From positions 1 through 40,549 of the forward strand of contig CALEUW010000029.1 of assembly GCA_937920725.1 (NCBI GenBank): a stretch of DNA of 40,549 nucleotides, given 5' to 3'. The notes under the pieces were generated by a model. The model was given only the letters and a program-made list of their open reading frames with translations. It ran no database searches and had not been told where the DNA came from. Shown one piece after another: positions 5,416 to 13,129 of this stretch. The position numbers and the translations under genes were made by a program. This stretch comes from UMGS1601 sp900553335 (GTDB lineage Bacteria > Bacillota > Clostridia > Oscillospirales > Ruminococcaceae). The stretch's first letter is position 1; each line of letters begins with the position of its first letter.

Positions 5416-6546
5416 ATGCCGATTTATAAAATGAAGGGCAAGAAAGACGGTAAGCAAAAATACCGTGTGCGTGTAAATTACATAGATAATTTTAATGTGG
5501 CTAAACAGATCGATAGAGTAGCCTACGGACTGGAAGATGCCAAGCAACTAGAGCGTGAATTGAACTACAGCCTGAAGGAAGAAACACCTACGGCAAGAAT
5601 GACAGTCAACGATCTGTACGAGGAGTACATAAAAGCAAAGCGTCACGAGGTAAGGGAAACAACGCTTGATACGGCGAGCCGTACTATAAAAAGGTATGTT
5701 ATACCTCATCTCGGCGAAACGAGAATAGATAAATTAACAGCCCCAAAATTGCAGGAATGGAAGCAAAAAATTGAAGAGCTGGGATTGTCAATAGTCACAA
5801 GACAAAATATATACGGTGCGTTTTGTGCAATGTTGAATTATGCTGTCAAACTGGAATACATACCGAAAAATCCATTGTCACTTGTCGGCAATTTTAAAGC
5901 GCCCCTAGAAATAAAAAAAGAGATGCAGTATTACACCGCAGAAGAATTTAAAGCATTTATCCAAGCCGCAAGAGAAAACGCCATACAGAGCGAAAATGAG
6001 GGCTATATGCACAAATGGCATTACTATGTATTTTTTAACATAGCGTTTTATACAGGCATGAGAAAAGGGGAAATACACGCCCTGCAATGGATGGACATAA
6101 TGGATGACTATATAATCATAACCAAAAGCCTAGCGCAAAAATTAAAAGGAGCTGACCGGATAACGCCACCTAAAAACAAAAGCAGCATAAGGACTATACA
6201 AATCCCTAAACCGCTAAAAAATGTATTAGATGAACATTACAAACGTTGTCAGTCAATGGACGGATTTAACGACAGCTATTTGATATGCGGAGGCACAAAA
6301 GCGCTAAGAGATACCAGCATCCAAAATGAACTTAAGCGATACGCCGATCAAGCTGAAGTAAAAATAATCCGTGTGCATGATTTTCGGCACTCTCATGCTT
6401 CCCTTTTGGCAAACGAGGGGATAAACATACAGGAAGTTGCAAGGCGTTTAGGACATGCAAAAATCAGTATGACATGGGAAACCTATTCGCATTTATATCC
6501 ACGAGAAGAAGAACGAGCAGTACAAATTTTGAATAAAATCGTGTAA
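5416..6546 (+). CDS. int: tyrosine-family integrase, 376 aa
   Basis: A site-specific recombinase that integrates and excises the element. It has an N-terminal arm-binding domain (about 1-55, AP2-like: MPIYKMKGKKDGKQKYRVRV), a SAM-like core-binding domain (60-155, MTVNDLYEEYIKAKRHEVRE), and a catalytic domain (170-376). The catalytic residues are all visible: R216 (TGMRKGE), H321 and R324 (HDFRHSH), H347 (LGHAKI) and Y357 (TWETYSHL). AGGAGGA at 5404-5410 selects the ATG at 5416; an upstream in-frame ATG at 5389 lacks a site. It ends 53 bases from the 3' end of a tRNA-Ser gene, the usual arrangement for elements that insert into tRNA genes. Confidence 0.95.
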   Translation: MPIYKMKGKKDGKQKYRVRVNYIDNFNVAKQIDRVAYGLEDAKQLERELNYSLKEETPTARMTVNDLYEEYIKAKRHEVRETTLDTASRTIKRYVIPHLGETRIDKLTAPKLQEWKQKIEELGLSIVTRQNIYGAFCAMLNYAVKLEYIPKNPLSLVGNFKAPLEIKKEMQYYTAEEFKAFIQAARENAIQSENEGYMHKWHYYVFFNIAFYTGMRKGEIHALQWMDIMDDYIIITKSLAQKLKGADRITPPKNKSSIRTIQIPKPLKNVLDEHYKRCQSMDGFNDSYLICGGTKALRDTSIQNELKRYADQAEVKIIRVHDFRHSHASLLANEGINIQEVARRLGHAKISMTWETYSHLYPREEERAVQILNKIV

Positions 6547-6565
6547 AAAACGTGTAAGCAAAAAT

Positions 6566-6591
6566 AAAACGCCCTAAAATAGGGCGTTTTT
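6566..6591. terminator. bidirectional terminator between int and tRNA-Ser
   Basis: A perfect 11-base-pair stem AAAACGCCCTA/TAGGGCGTTTT with a 3-base loop. The A-run and T-run are part of the stem, so it can terminate both the integrase and the tRNA transcript. Confidence 0.85.
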
Positions 6592-6598
6592 GCATATT

Positions 6599-6640
6599 TG
6601 GCGGAGAAGGAGGGATTCGAACCCTCGATGAGCTACAAAC
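6599..6640. other. probable attachment site in the tRNA-Ser 3' end
   Basis: The T-arm and acceptor 3' part of tRNA-Ser lies directly beside the integrase end. Elements of this type recombine within the tRNA 3' end and carry a copy that restores it. The second copy should lie left of base 1 and is not visible, so the core limits are inferred. Confidence 0.5.
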
Positions 6641-6691
6641 CCATACACGAGTTCCAGTCGTGCGCCATAAACCGGACTAGGCGACTTCTCC
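6599..6691 (-). tRNA. tRNA-Ser(GGA)
   Basis: A class II tRNA with a long variable arm. Acceptor strands are GGAGAAG (6691-6685) and CTTCTCC (6609-6603), with discriminator G and an encoded CCA (6601-6599). The anticodon stem is CACGA/TCGTG around the loop CTGGAAC, giving anticodon GGA (codons UCC/UCU). The T arm contains GGTTCGAATCC. The 3' end faces the integrase, and the gene remains intact after integration. Confidence 0.95.
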
Positions 6692-6703
6692 AATAACTTA
6701 TAT

Positions 6704-6732
6704 ATGATAGCATTTTTAAAGTTGTTTGTCAA
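6704..6732 (-). promoter_or_regulatory. tRNA-Ser promoter
   Basis: On the minus strand, TTGACA (6732-6727), 17 bases, TATCAT (6709-6704), 12 bases before the tRNA 5' end. Confidence 0.8.
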
Positions 6733-6774
6733 GACAAAAAGTAAAATTTCATCTAAGCGGTAAATTCCAAAAAT

Positions 6775-6804
6775 TTGACAAGCGTAAAGACAGCGTGTTA
6801 CAAT
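6775..6804 (+). promoter_or_regulatory. dtd promoter
   Basis: TTGACA (6775-6780), 18 bases, TACAAT (6799-6804). The -10 contains the ATG at 6803, which argues against that ATG as the dtd start. Confidence 0.65.
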
Positions 6805-6829
6805 GAAAAAAATGCTTGGAGATGATATT

Positions 6830-7267
6830 TTGAAAATTGTAATACAAAGAGTTTTATCGGCGTCAGTCGAGGTCGATGGAAAAGTAGTCGGAGAGATTTC
6901 AAAGGGATATCTTGTGCTGTTTGGCGTAGGAATAGGCGACAGCGAAAAGGATTGTGAACGTCTTGCTGAAAAAATGATAAACTTAAGGATCTTTTCTGAT
7001 CAAAACGATAAGATAAATCTTTCGCTTAAAGACGTTTTTGGAGAGCTTTTGATCGTATCACAGTTTACTCTATATGCCGATTGCAAAAAGGGTAACCGTC
7101 CGAGCTTTGTTAATGCTGAAAAGCCTGAACGGGCAAATGAGCTTTATGAGTATTTTGTTAGCCTTTGCCGTGAAAAGATTGATTCTAAGGTTGATGTAGG
7201 AATTTTCGGCGCAGATATGAAGGTGTCGCTTGTAAATGACGGACCGTTTACGGTTATTTTGGAATAA
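6830..7267 (+). CDS. dtd: D-aminoacyl-tRNA deacylase Dtd, 145 aa
   Basis: Hydrolyses D-amino acids (and misloaded glycine) from tRNA in the cytoplasm. The family start MKxVIQRVxxASV is matched by KIVIQRVLSASV. The two active-site motifs, SQFTLYADCKKGNRPSF and the C-terminal NDGPFTVILE (the Gly-Pro motif), are present. I choose the TTG at 6830 because GGAGATGAT lies just upstream and the product then has the usual length of about 145 residues. An ATG at 6803 would add nine residues that no family member needs, and it lies in the -10 box. Confidence 0.93.
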   Translation: MKIVIQRVLSASVEVDGKVVGEISKGYLVLFGVGIGDSEKDCERLAEKMINLRIFSDQNDKINLSLKDVFGELLIVSQFTLYADCKKGNRPSFVNAEKPERANELYEYFVSLCREKIDSKVDVGIFGADMKVSLVNDGPFTVILE

Positions 7268-7328
7268 AATCGCATGAACAAAATGTCCTCATTCATATTC
7301 TTTTAAAAAGGATATGAGGAGGATTTTT

Positions 7329-8036
7329 ATGTTTTCTTTTTTGCAGATTCTGTTTTCCAACATTTTGCTTCTGGCGCTTCATCTGGAAAAAAATATGTCG
7401 TTTCCAAAGCCTCTCAACGAGAAGGAGGAAAGAGAATGCTTTGAAAAAATGAGCCGGGGTGATGAAGAGGCAAGAACAAAAATAATAGAGCATAACCTAA
7501 GACTTATAGCTCACATAGTAAAAAAGTATTCGTCGCAAGGCTCTGATTCTGAAGATCTTATTTCGATTGGCACTATAGGACTCATTAAGGCGGTATCTAC
7601 ATTTAATTATCTTAAGGGAACACGCTTTGCTACTTATGCCAGTAAATGTATTGAAAATGAGATACTTATGTACTTCAGATCTCTGAAAAAAACAGGAGGA
7701 GAAGTTTATTTTGAAGACCCTATAGATACCGATAAAGACGGAAATACCCTTACTCTTATGGATATAATAGCGAAGGACGACAATATAATCGACGAAATCG
7801 ACCTTTCTATTAAGACAAAACAGCTTTACGACTTTGTGAACGACTCGCTTGACAATAGAGAGCGTGAAATAGTAATTTTGCGCTATGGGCTTTTTGCAAA
7901 ACGTCCGCTTACGCAGAGAGAGGTCGCTCAGAAGTTTAAAATCTCAAGGAGCTATGTATCCAGAATAGAAAAGAAAGCTCTTTTAAAGCTCAGAGAAAAA
8001 TTTGAGAAAAACGGCGGATTTGGTGAATACAATTAA
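7329..8036 (+). CDS. sigK: sporulation sigma factor pro-sigma-K, 235 aa
   Basis: The late mother-cell sigma factor. The hydrophobic N-terminus (MFSFLQILFSNILLLALHL) is the pro-sequence removed by the intramembrane protease SpoIVFB. By alignment with Bacillus (VKNNAFPQPL against EKNMSFPKPL), cleavage would fall near residue 19. Region 2 (IEHNLRLIAHIVKKYSSQGS, then DLISIGTIGLIKAVSTF) and region 4 (LTQREVAQKFKISRSYVSRI) are complete, and the length matches Bacillus sigma-K (241 aa). The gene is continuous, so no skin-type element splits it. GAGGAGG at 7316-7322 places the start at ATG 7329. It implies a sporulating or recently sporulating host. Confidence 0.92.
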   Translation: MFSFLQILFSNILLLALHLEKNMSFPKPLNEKEERECFEKMSRGDEEARTKIIEHNLRLIAHIVKKYSSQGSDSEDLISIGTIGLIKAVSTFNYLKGTRFATYASKCIENEILMYFRSLKKTGGEVYFEDPIDTDKDGNTLTLMDIIAKDDNIIDEIDLSIKTKQLYDFVNDSLDNREREIVILRYGLFAKRPLTQREVAQKFKISRSYVSRIEKKALLKLREKFEKNGGFGEYN

Positions 8037-8089
8037 TTTTTCTGTTAAAACTACCTTTAGGAAAAATAAACCGAAAGGAAGTTTTATAT

Positions 8090-8770
8090 ATGAAAAAATC
8101 AAATCAGGTGCTGAGCGGAGTTTTAAAAGCAATTAAGGCTAAAAAAGTTATGCTGATGATTTTAGCTGTCTTTTTGCTTATAGGATTTATTAGCTATTGG
8201 TCGTATCAAAAAACTATGCAAAAGCTTTTAAACGGAGGAATTTTAAGCGGAACAAATACGAGCAGTATCGCTGCGGACATTGCTAAGGAAAACGTTGAAA
8301 AAGAAAGTGAAGAATCTACCACAGACGTTCCTCCTGCAACACAGCCAAGCAATAATATGGGATTTGCAGAGCCGTTAGAGGGAGAGATCATTAATGAATA
8401 TTCGGACGGTGATCTTGTTAAATCCAAAACCCTTGGATATTGGCTTACACACGACGGAGTGGATATAAAAGCACAAGCAGGTACTGCGGTAATGTCAGCA
8501 GGAGAGGGTGTGGTTTCAGATGTTTATGATGACACCCGTTTCGGAACCTGTATTGAGATAGATCATCAAAACGGTGTATTCAGCTATTATTTTGGACTCG
8601 CAAACGACATTGATGTTTCAAACGGAGATTCAGTAGTTACAGGTCAGAGAATAGGTTCTGTCGGAGATACGGCGGAAATAGAAAGCAAGGAAGAAACACA
8701 TCTTCATTTCGCAATGAAGCAAAATGGTGAATGGATAGATCCGCTAAAGTATATTAACGAAAACAGATAG
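8090..8770 (+). CDS. SpoIIQ-like LytM (M23) membrane protein, 226 aa
   Basis: A membrane-anchored peptidoglycan endopeptidase. After a basic N-terminus comes a membrane helix (about residues 20-38, VMLMILAVFLLIGFISYW), a Ser/Thr/Glu-rich linker to about residue 95, and a C-terminal M23 domain. The zinc ligands are complete: H and D in THDGVDIKA and the HLHF motif. Bacillus SpoIIQ lacks one ligand, whereas clostridial SpoIIQ keeps them, as here. SpoIIQ sits in the forespore membrane and joins SpoIIIAH across the intermembrane space. Location next to sigK supports a sporulation role, but a general LytM envelope protein is possible. AAAGGAAG precedes the ATG. Confidence 0.75.
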   Translation: MKKSNQVLSGVLKAIKAKKVMLMILAVFLLIGFISYWSYQKTMQKLLNGGILSGTNTSSIAADIAKENVEKESEESTTDVPPATQPSNNMGFAEPLEGEIINEYSDGDLVKSKTLGYWLTHDGVDIKAQAGTAVMSAGEGVVSDVYDDTRFGTCIEIDHQNGVFSYYFGLANDIDVSNGDSVVTGQRIGSVGDTAEIESKEETHLHFAMKQNGEWIDPLKYINENR

Positions 8771-8777
8771 AGCAAAG

Positions 8778-8808
8778 GCAACACCGTACAAAGACCGTGC
8801 GGTGTTGC
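8778..8808 (+). terminator. hairpin after the SpoIIQ-like gene
   Basis: GCAACACCG/CGGTGTTGC, nine base pairs with a 13-base loop, eight bases after the stop. It is followed by ATAAAAAAA rather than a T-run, so termination is probably completed by the structure at 8816. Confidence 0.5.
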
Positions 8809-8815
8809 ATAAAAA

Positions 8816-8880
8816 AACAGCGAACGCTTTGTTGTCTGATCTTTTTGGTAAGATCATTCATCAGCGTTCGCTGTTCTTTT
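8816..8880. terminator. two-tier bidirectional terminator
   Basis: The outer stem AACAGCGAACGCT (8816-8828) pairs with AGCGTTCGCTGTT (8863-8875). A second stem TGATCTT/AAGATCA (8837-8843, 8850-8856) sits in its loop. CTTTT follows on the plus strand, and an A-run precedes it, serving the convergent gene that ends at 8879. Confidence 0.85.
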
Positions 8881-10537
8881 ATTGTTCTTTAGCAGTAGTT
8901 AAAGCTTCGGTCTTAGCAGCAGATGCTTTTTCTGACGATTTTTTTTCAGTTGCAGTCGTTGTAATATTATAGTTGTTTACAGGAGCTTTTGGAGCTTTGG
9001 CTTCAGAAATAGTGTAACTGCTCTTGTCCGAGTCTATAAATTTCGATTTAATAACGTCCATATCAGGGCTTGATTCTCCGTTTACAGATGGTGTGAATTT
9101 AAGGTTTCCGTTTGAATCCTTGTATATATTCTCAGCACAAAATACCATATATATTTTTTTCGAGCCTTCTGTTATTTCATATACCTCGTAGTACTTGTTA
9201 TAAGGAAGCTCGGTTTTGTTGTTCTTTCTGAGTCCGAAGCAGCATTTTAAAAGCTGTACCTTATTTTTATCTTTTTTATACGGCGTAAGAAATGCTGAAA
9301 AGCTTTCCGAAATTTTGTTTGCATCAAAGTCTGTGCTCTTTTTGGCGTATTTTGCAACATTGCCGGACACGGTGTAAGTGCGTTCGGTTTTTAACAAAAC
9401 ATATCCTGCGCTTTCTAAATCCTTATCTGTGTATTGTTTTTCGTTTACAGTTTTGTAAACCGCTTTAACGGTTATAACCTCGCCTGATTTGAGGTTTTTG
9501 CTTTTGCTGGCTTCAAAATCAAAATATGTAGAAATAACCTTATTCGCTTGTGAGGTGTCATATCCTGAAATGCTTAAAAACGGATCTGTTCCTTCGTACT
9601 TAACTGTCACGTTTTCAAAAGGATCGAGCGTTTCTACTGAGCTTAAAGAAGAAACGGTTATGTCTTTTCTTGATTCTTTGGAACAGGAATAAAATCTTCC
9701 GCCGTATTCAAAAGTCCCTGAGCGGTCATCATAGCTTTTTCCTGTGTATTTCGCAATTACCGTTACTTTATCTCCCTCACTAAGATTTGCGTTCGGCGAT
9801 ATTGTATACTCAAAATTATCCAATACCGCATCAGAGCATTTTGATGTGTCAAGGCTCACCTTTCCAAAACCGTCCACACCTGTGAAAACGTATTTAATAT
9901 TTGAAAAGGGATCGATTGTAGAAGAAGAGGTAAGACCGGTTACTTTTATATCAAACTTGGTGTTTTCAAGTCTTATTCCTTTTTTTAAAAGCGCCCACTT
10001 GTCATAGCTTACATTTACCGTGATGATATCCCCGTTTTTTATACCCTCATGCTTTGAAAGAGTAGTACCGGTATGTATTATGCCGTTTACAACAGTTTTG
10101 TATGTTTCATCTCTCGGATCGTCTGCAACATAAATACAGTCTCTTAAAAGCGCTTGGATTTCTTTCGCCTTTTCAAGCTCTGTGTCATATACATCTGTAA
10201 GCTTTGGCGTGTTATCCTCTCCGGTTTCGGTAGCTGAGAAAAGACTGTTTTCTTCGTTTCTCTTGACATAGCCTATTGCACTTTTGTTGCTTCCGTCAAA
10301 ATTTACGTTCAGAAGCTCTTTACAATCATAAGCTCTGAAAGCAAAGGTGTATATTCCCCAAAGTGCAGACGCGATAACGGCGAGTATAAGTACTATCCAT
10401 ATCAGCACTATAAACGTCTTGATAAGTCTGTTTTTCTTAGTTTTTTTATAACTTAATTCACTTTCACAATAAGGGCATATTTTGGTGTTCAGCGCAACCT
10501 TTTTTTTGCAATTTTCACATTTTATTTTTTTTGACAT
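8879..10537 (-). CDS. zinc-ribbon membrane protein with tandem extracellular repeats, 552 aa
   Basis: No known function. The N-terminus is a zinc ribbon (CENC at residue 7, CPYC about 12 residues later), followed by a basic stretch, one membrane helix (about 40-66) and a large outer region. In the outer region two units repeat: TIDPFSNIKYVFTGVDGFG and TLDPFENVTVKYEGTDPFLS, each ending in an LxxGDxVTVxAxY strand (about residues 205-290 and 300-385). A third, partial unit lies before them. These look like beta-sandwich modules. The last 40 residues are Ala/Lys/Thr-rich. The cytoplasmic ribbon plus outer modules is a layout found in many Ruminococcaceae envelope proteins. GGAGGCAC precedes the ATG. 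Confidence 0.8.
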   Translation of the reverse strand: MSKKIKCENCKKKVALNTKICPYCESELSYKKTKKNRLIKTFIVLIWIVLILAVIASALWGIYTFAFRAYDCKELLNVNFDGSNKSAIGYVKRNEENSLFSATETGEDNTPKLTDVYDTELEKAKEIQALLRDCIYVADDPRDETYKTVVNGIIHTGTTLSKHEGIKNGDIITVNVSYDKWALLKKGIRLENTKFDIKVTGLTSSSTIDPFSNIKYVFTGVDGFGKVSLDTSKCSDAVLDNFEYTISPNANLSEGDKVTVIAKYTGKSYDDRSGTFEYGGRFYSCSKESRKDITVSSLSSVETLDPFENVTVKYEGTDPFLSISGYDTSQANKVISTYFDFEASKSKNLKSGEVITVKAVYKTVNEKQYTDKDLESAGYVLLKTERTYTVSGNVAKYAKKSTDFDANKISESFSAFLTPYKKDKNKVQLLKCCFGLRKNNKTELPYNKYYEVYEITEGSKKIYMVFCAENIYKDSNGNLKFTPSVNGESSPDMDVIKSKFIDSDKSSYTISEAKAPKAPVNNYNITTTATEKKSSEKASAAKTEALTTAKEQ

Positions 10538-10582
10538 TTTGTGCCTCCGAGTGGTAAAAAATTAGTGTTTTCTCATTATTTT

Positions 10583-10611
10583 ATTATAGCTTCCGGATTC
10601 TGAAATGTCAA
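10583..10611 (-). promoter_or_regulatory. consensus promoter for the zinc-ribbon protein
   Basis: On the minus strand, TTGACA (10611-10606), 17 bases, TATAAT (10588-10583). Both boxes are perfect. It diverges from the GH13 promoter, and a short dyad (AGCAT, seven bases, ATGCT at 10624-10640) lies between them. Confidence 0.88.
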
Positions 10612-10656
10612 CACGAATACTATAGCATTTTAAATATGCTGTATGTGATGACTTGC

Positions 10657-10686
10657 TTGACAGCTTTGACGGTGAAATGGTATACT
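10657..10686 (+). promoter_or_regulatory. GH13 promoter
   Basis: TTGACA (10657-10662), 18 bases, TATACT (10681-10686), 33 bases upstream of the GH13 start. Confidence 0.8.
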
Positions 10687-10719
10687 TAAAAAAATAAAAA
10701 AGAATAGGAGAAAACTAAA

Positions 10720-12030
10720 ATGTGGGCTTATGAAAGTGTTTTTTATCAGATTTATCCGCTGGGATTTTGCGGCGCTCCGTTTGAAAATGACGGAGTTTTG
10801 ACAAACAGAATTAAAAAGGTTATAGACTGGATACCTCATATAAAGGAGCTTGGTGCAAACGCCATTTATTTTTCACCGGTTTTTGAATCTGATACGCACG
10901 GATATAATACAAGAGATTACAGAAAAACAGATGCAAGGCTCGGAACAAACGATGATCTTAAGGAAGTATGCAAGGCTTTACATAACGAGGGTATAAGGGT
11001 TGTATTTGACGGAGTTTTCAATCATGTGGGAAGAGGCTTCTGGGCGTTTCAGGACGTTTTAAAAAACAGAGAGAATTCTCCTTACCGCTATTGGTTTAAT
11101 ATAGATTTTAAAGGTAACTCTGTGTATAACGACGGTCTTTGGTATGAAGGCTGGGAAGGACATTACGATCTTGTAAAGCTGAATCTCAGAAATGAAGAGG
11201 TTATAGATCATATCTTTGAATGCGTTAAGCTTTGGATAGATGAGTTTGAGCTTGACGGACTTCGGCTTGATGTTGCTTATATGATAGACAGGGATTTTCT
11301 TCGTCGTTTAAGAGGCTTTTGCGACAGCTTGAAGGAGGATTTTGCTCTTATCGGAGAAATGATTCACGGCGATTACAATCAGATAGTAAACAACAATATG
11401 CTCCACAGCGCAACAAATTATGAATGCTATAAAGGACTTTATTCAAGCTTTAACAGCTTAAATATGTTTGAAATATGTCATTCTCTTAAAAATCAGTTCG
11501 GACCTGAAAACTGGTGCCGTTACAGAGGACTTCATCTTCTCTGTTTTGTGGACAACCACGATGTTTCAAGAATAGCAAGTACTCTTACAAACGAGCGCCA
11601 TTTACCCCTTATATACACTCTTTTATTTTCAATGCCGGGTATGCCATGCGTATACTATGGCAGCGAATGGGGCGCAAAGGCTCACAAAAGCGAGGGAGAT
11701 CCTGCATTGAGAGTTTCATTTGACGAGCCGATTTTTAACGGACTTTCAGAGCATATTTCAAAGCTCAGTGAAATAAAGAAGCATTCAAAGGCTCTTAATT
11801 ATGGGGATATTTCCGTTCCTGTTTTGACAAACAAGCAGTGTATAATACAAAGACAGTTTGAGGGCGAAAGGATTCTTTGTGCTATCAATGCTGATTCTTT
11901 TGAATATACGGCTTATTTTGACGCAGGCTGCATTGAGGCGGAAAACCTGCTCACGGGAGAGAGGTTCAGCTTCTCAGGCGGTGCTAGGCTGGAACCTTAC
12001 ACGGGATATATTTTAAGATGCGAGAGCTAA
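10720..12030 (+). CDS. cytoplasmic GH13 alpha-glucan hydrolase, 436 aa
   Basis: An alpha-amylase-superfamily enzyme acting on alpha-1,4-glucans inside the cell, as there is no signal peptide. The (beta/alpha)8 barrel starts with ESVFYQIYPLGFCGAP. Conserved regions are all present: FDGVFNHVG (region I), GLRLDVAY with the nucleophile D184, LIGEMIHGD with the acid/base E213, and FVDNHDVSR with D281. The short length without an N-terminal domain, and the small C-terminal beta domain (about 370-436), fit the cyclomaltodextrinase/neopullulanase-like and maltodextrin-degrading GH13 groups. The exact substrate cannot be set. AGGAG precedes the ATG. It is probably a single-gene transcript. Confidence 0.9.
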   Translation: MWAYESVFYQIYPLGFCGAPFENDGVLTNRIKKVIDWIPHIKELGANAIYFSPVFESDTHGYNTRDYRKTDARLGTNDDLKEVCKALHNEGIRVVFDGVFNHVGRGFWAFQDVLKNRENSPYRYWFNIDFKGNSVYNDGLWYEGWEGHYDLVKLNLRNEEVIDHIFECVKLWIDEFELDGLRLDVAYMIDRDFLRRLRGFCDSLKEDFALIGEMIHGDYNQIVNNNMLHSATNYECYKGLYSSFNSLNMFEICHSLKNQFGPENWCRYRGLHLLCFVDNHDVSRIASTLTNERHLPLIYTLLFSMPGMPCVYYGSEWGAKAHKSEGDPALRVSFDEPIFNGLSEHISKLSEIKKHSKALNYGDISVPVLTNKQCIIQRQFEGERILCAINADSFEYTAYFDAGCIEAENLLTGERFSFSGGARLEPYTGYILRCES

Positions 12031-12153
12031 TGTAAACCCAGATGTATATTTTATTTAGATGTTGATTAATGTTGACTTTTTGTGCTTTTTGCATAGTATT
12101 GTCAGATTAGTTATTTTGTTTGATAGTTAAAAGGTTGATTAATTTATTTAGAC

Positions 12154-12182
12154 TTGACTTTTGAATTTTTCAGGCGTATACT
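12154..12182 (+). promoter_or_regulatory. hup promoter
   Basis: TTGACT (12154-12159), 17 bases, TATACT (12177-12182). A second, weaker pair (TTGACT near 12074, TAGTAT about 16 bases later) lies upstream. Two GTTGATTAAT copies occur in the same 185-base gap. Confidence 0.8.
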
Positions 12183-12215
12183 TTAATCACAAAAAATAAA
12201 AACGGAGGAAAAGTT

Positions 12216-12491
12216 ATGACAAAAGCGGAATTTATTGATGCAATCGCAGCTAACGGCGATTACTCTAAGAAGGATGCAGAGAAAGCTCTTAAAACCGTTA
12301 TAGACACAATCACAGATTCACTAATTAAAGGCGAAAAGATTTCTCTTGTAGGCTTCGGAACATTTGAGGTTAAGGAAAGAGCAGCTAAAACTGCAATAAA
12401 TCCAAGAACTAAGGAAACTATAAATGTACCTGCTAAGAAAGTTCCTACTTTTAAAGCAGGAAAAGGTCTTAAGGATACTATAGCTAAGTAG
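12216..12491 (+). CDS. hup: DNA-binding protein HU
   Basis: The nucleoid-associated HU homodimer, which bends and compacts DNA. The 91-residue protein has the family start MTKAEFIDAIA, the core GFGTFEVKERAAKT, the arm motif INPRTKETINVPAKKVPTFK with the intercalating Pro, and the end GKGLKDTIAK. CGGAGGAAAAG precedes the ATG. It is followed 29 bases later by the Lys/Ala-rich gene at 12521, with no terminator between, so both are probably on one mRNA. Confidence 0.96.
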   Translation: MTKAEFIDAIAANGDYSKKDAEKALKTVIDTITDSLIKGEKISLVGFGTFEVKERAAKTAINPRTKETINVPAKKVPTFKAGKGLKDTIAK

Positions 12492-12520
12492 TATTTTTAG
12501 TCAGGAAGGGAAGTTTTATT

Positions 12521-12874
12521 ATGGCTGAAAAGAAAACAGAAGAACAGATGGCAATTGCGGCGCAAGCTCCAAAGACTGCTGTAAAAAAGTCGTCTGCTAA
12601 AAAGGCTGAGCCTAAAAAAACGGCAGAAAAGAAGTCGGATGCTAAGAAGCCTTTGGCAAGGAAAGCTGCTAAGAAGGCAGAGCCTAAGACAAATGTTGTT
12701 GTAGAGTTTTACGGGAAACAGATTATTGCAAAGGATGTTGTATCTGCTTGTGAGGCTGCTTACAAAGCAGAAAACAAGGAGGCTGTAAAATCTATAGACG
12801 TGTATGTTAAGCCGGAGGATAATGCCGCTTATTATGTGGTAAATGCAAAGGTTTCGGGAAAGATTGATCTTTAA
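12521..12874 (+). CDS. Lys/Ala-rich H1-like protein with DUF6465-type domain, 117 aa
   Basis: Residues 18-57 are a low-complexity basic tail rich in Lys and Ala (KSSAKKAEPKKTAEKKS is typical), like the tails of bacterial histone-H1-like proteins. Residues 58-117 form a small alpha/beta domain (NVVVEFYGKQIIAKDVVSAC, then KSIDVYVKPEDNAAYYVVNA) that I place, from memory, in the DUF6465 group of clostridial proteins. Co-transcription with HU and the basic tail suggest a nucleoid or RNA-binding role. The compact domain itself has no known function. AGGAAGGGAAG precedes the ATG. Confidence 0.8.
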   Translation: MAEKKTEEQMAIAAQAPKTAVKKSSAKKAEPKKTAEKKSDAKKPLARKAAKKAEPKTNVVVEFYGKQIIAKDVVSACEAAYKAENKEAVKSIDVYVKPEDNAAYYVVNAKVSGKIDL

Positions 12875-12900
12875 TTTTTCATACTGCCAAAAACTGACTT

Positions 12901-12926
12901 AAACGCTCGAACTATCGGGCGTTTTT
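12901..12926 (+). terminator. terminator of the hup operon
   Basis: AAACGCTCGA (12901-12910) pairs with TCGGGCGTTT (12915-12924), with one T-G pair and a 4-base loop, followed by more T. Confidence 0.85.
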
Positions 12927-13024
12927 GTGTTTTAATTTGCATATTATGCATTGTGGAACGATTGGTTTATGCGTTGCTCTAATTGGAATATTTTAGCAAA
13001 TAAGTGCTGAGAGAGGGGTGAAAA

Positions 13025-13066
13025 GTTGCAAATGCAACAGTTTTTTAAAATCTGATGTGATATACT
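13025..13066 (+). promoter_or_regulatory. reverse-rubrerythrin promoter region with dyad
   Basis: A perfect inverted repeat GTTGCA-AA-TGCAAC (13025-13038) lies upstream of a good -10, TATACT (13061-13066). At 17-base spacing the -35 (13038-13043) is poor, so an activator or another sigma factor may be needed, with the dyad as its site. No PerR box of the usual TTATAAT form is seen. Confidence 0.45.
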
Positions 13067-13129
13067 TTCATCAAGGGCTAAATCCCGTTAAAACTTTAGA
13101 GGAAAACTATTTATAGGAGGTAAATTATT

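Noticed and set aside
6803..6829. ATG at 6803 as the dtd start
   Set aside because: It lies in the -10 box of the dtd promoter, has no ribosome binding site and would add nine residues outside the Dtd fold.
7286..7320. TCCTCAT/ATGAGGA stem over the sigK ribosome site as a regulatory switch
   Set aside because: Seven base pairs with a 21-base loop and several equally good alternative pairings; too weak to claim from sequence alone.
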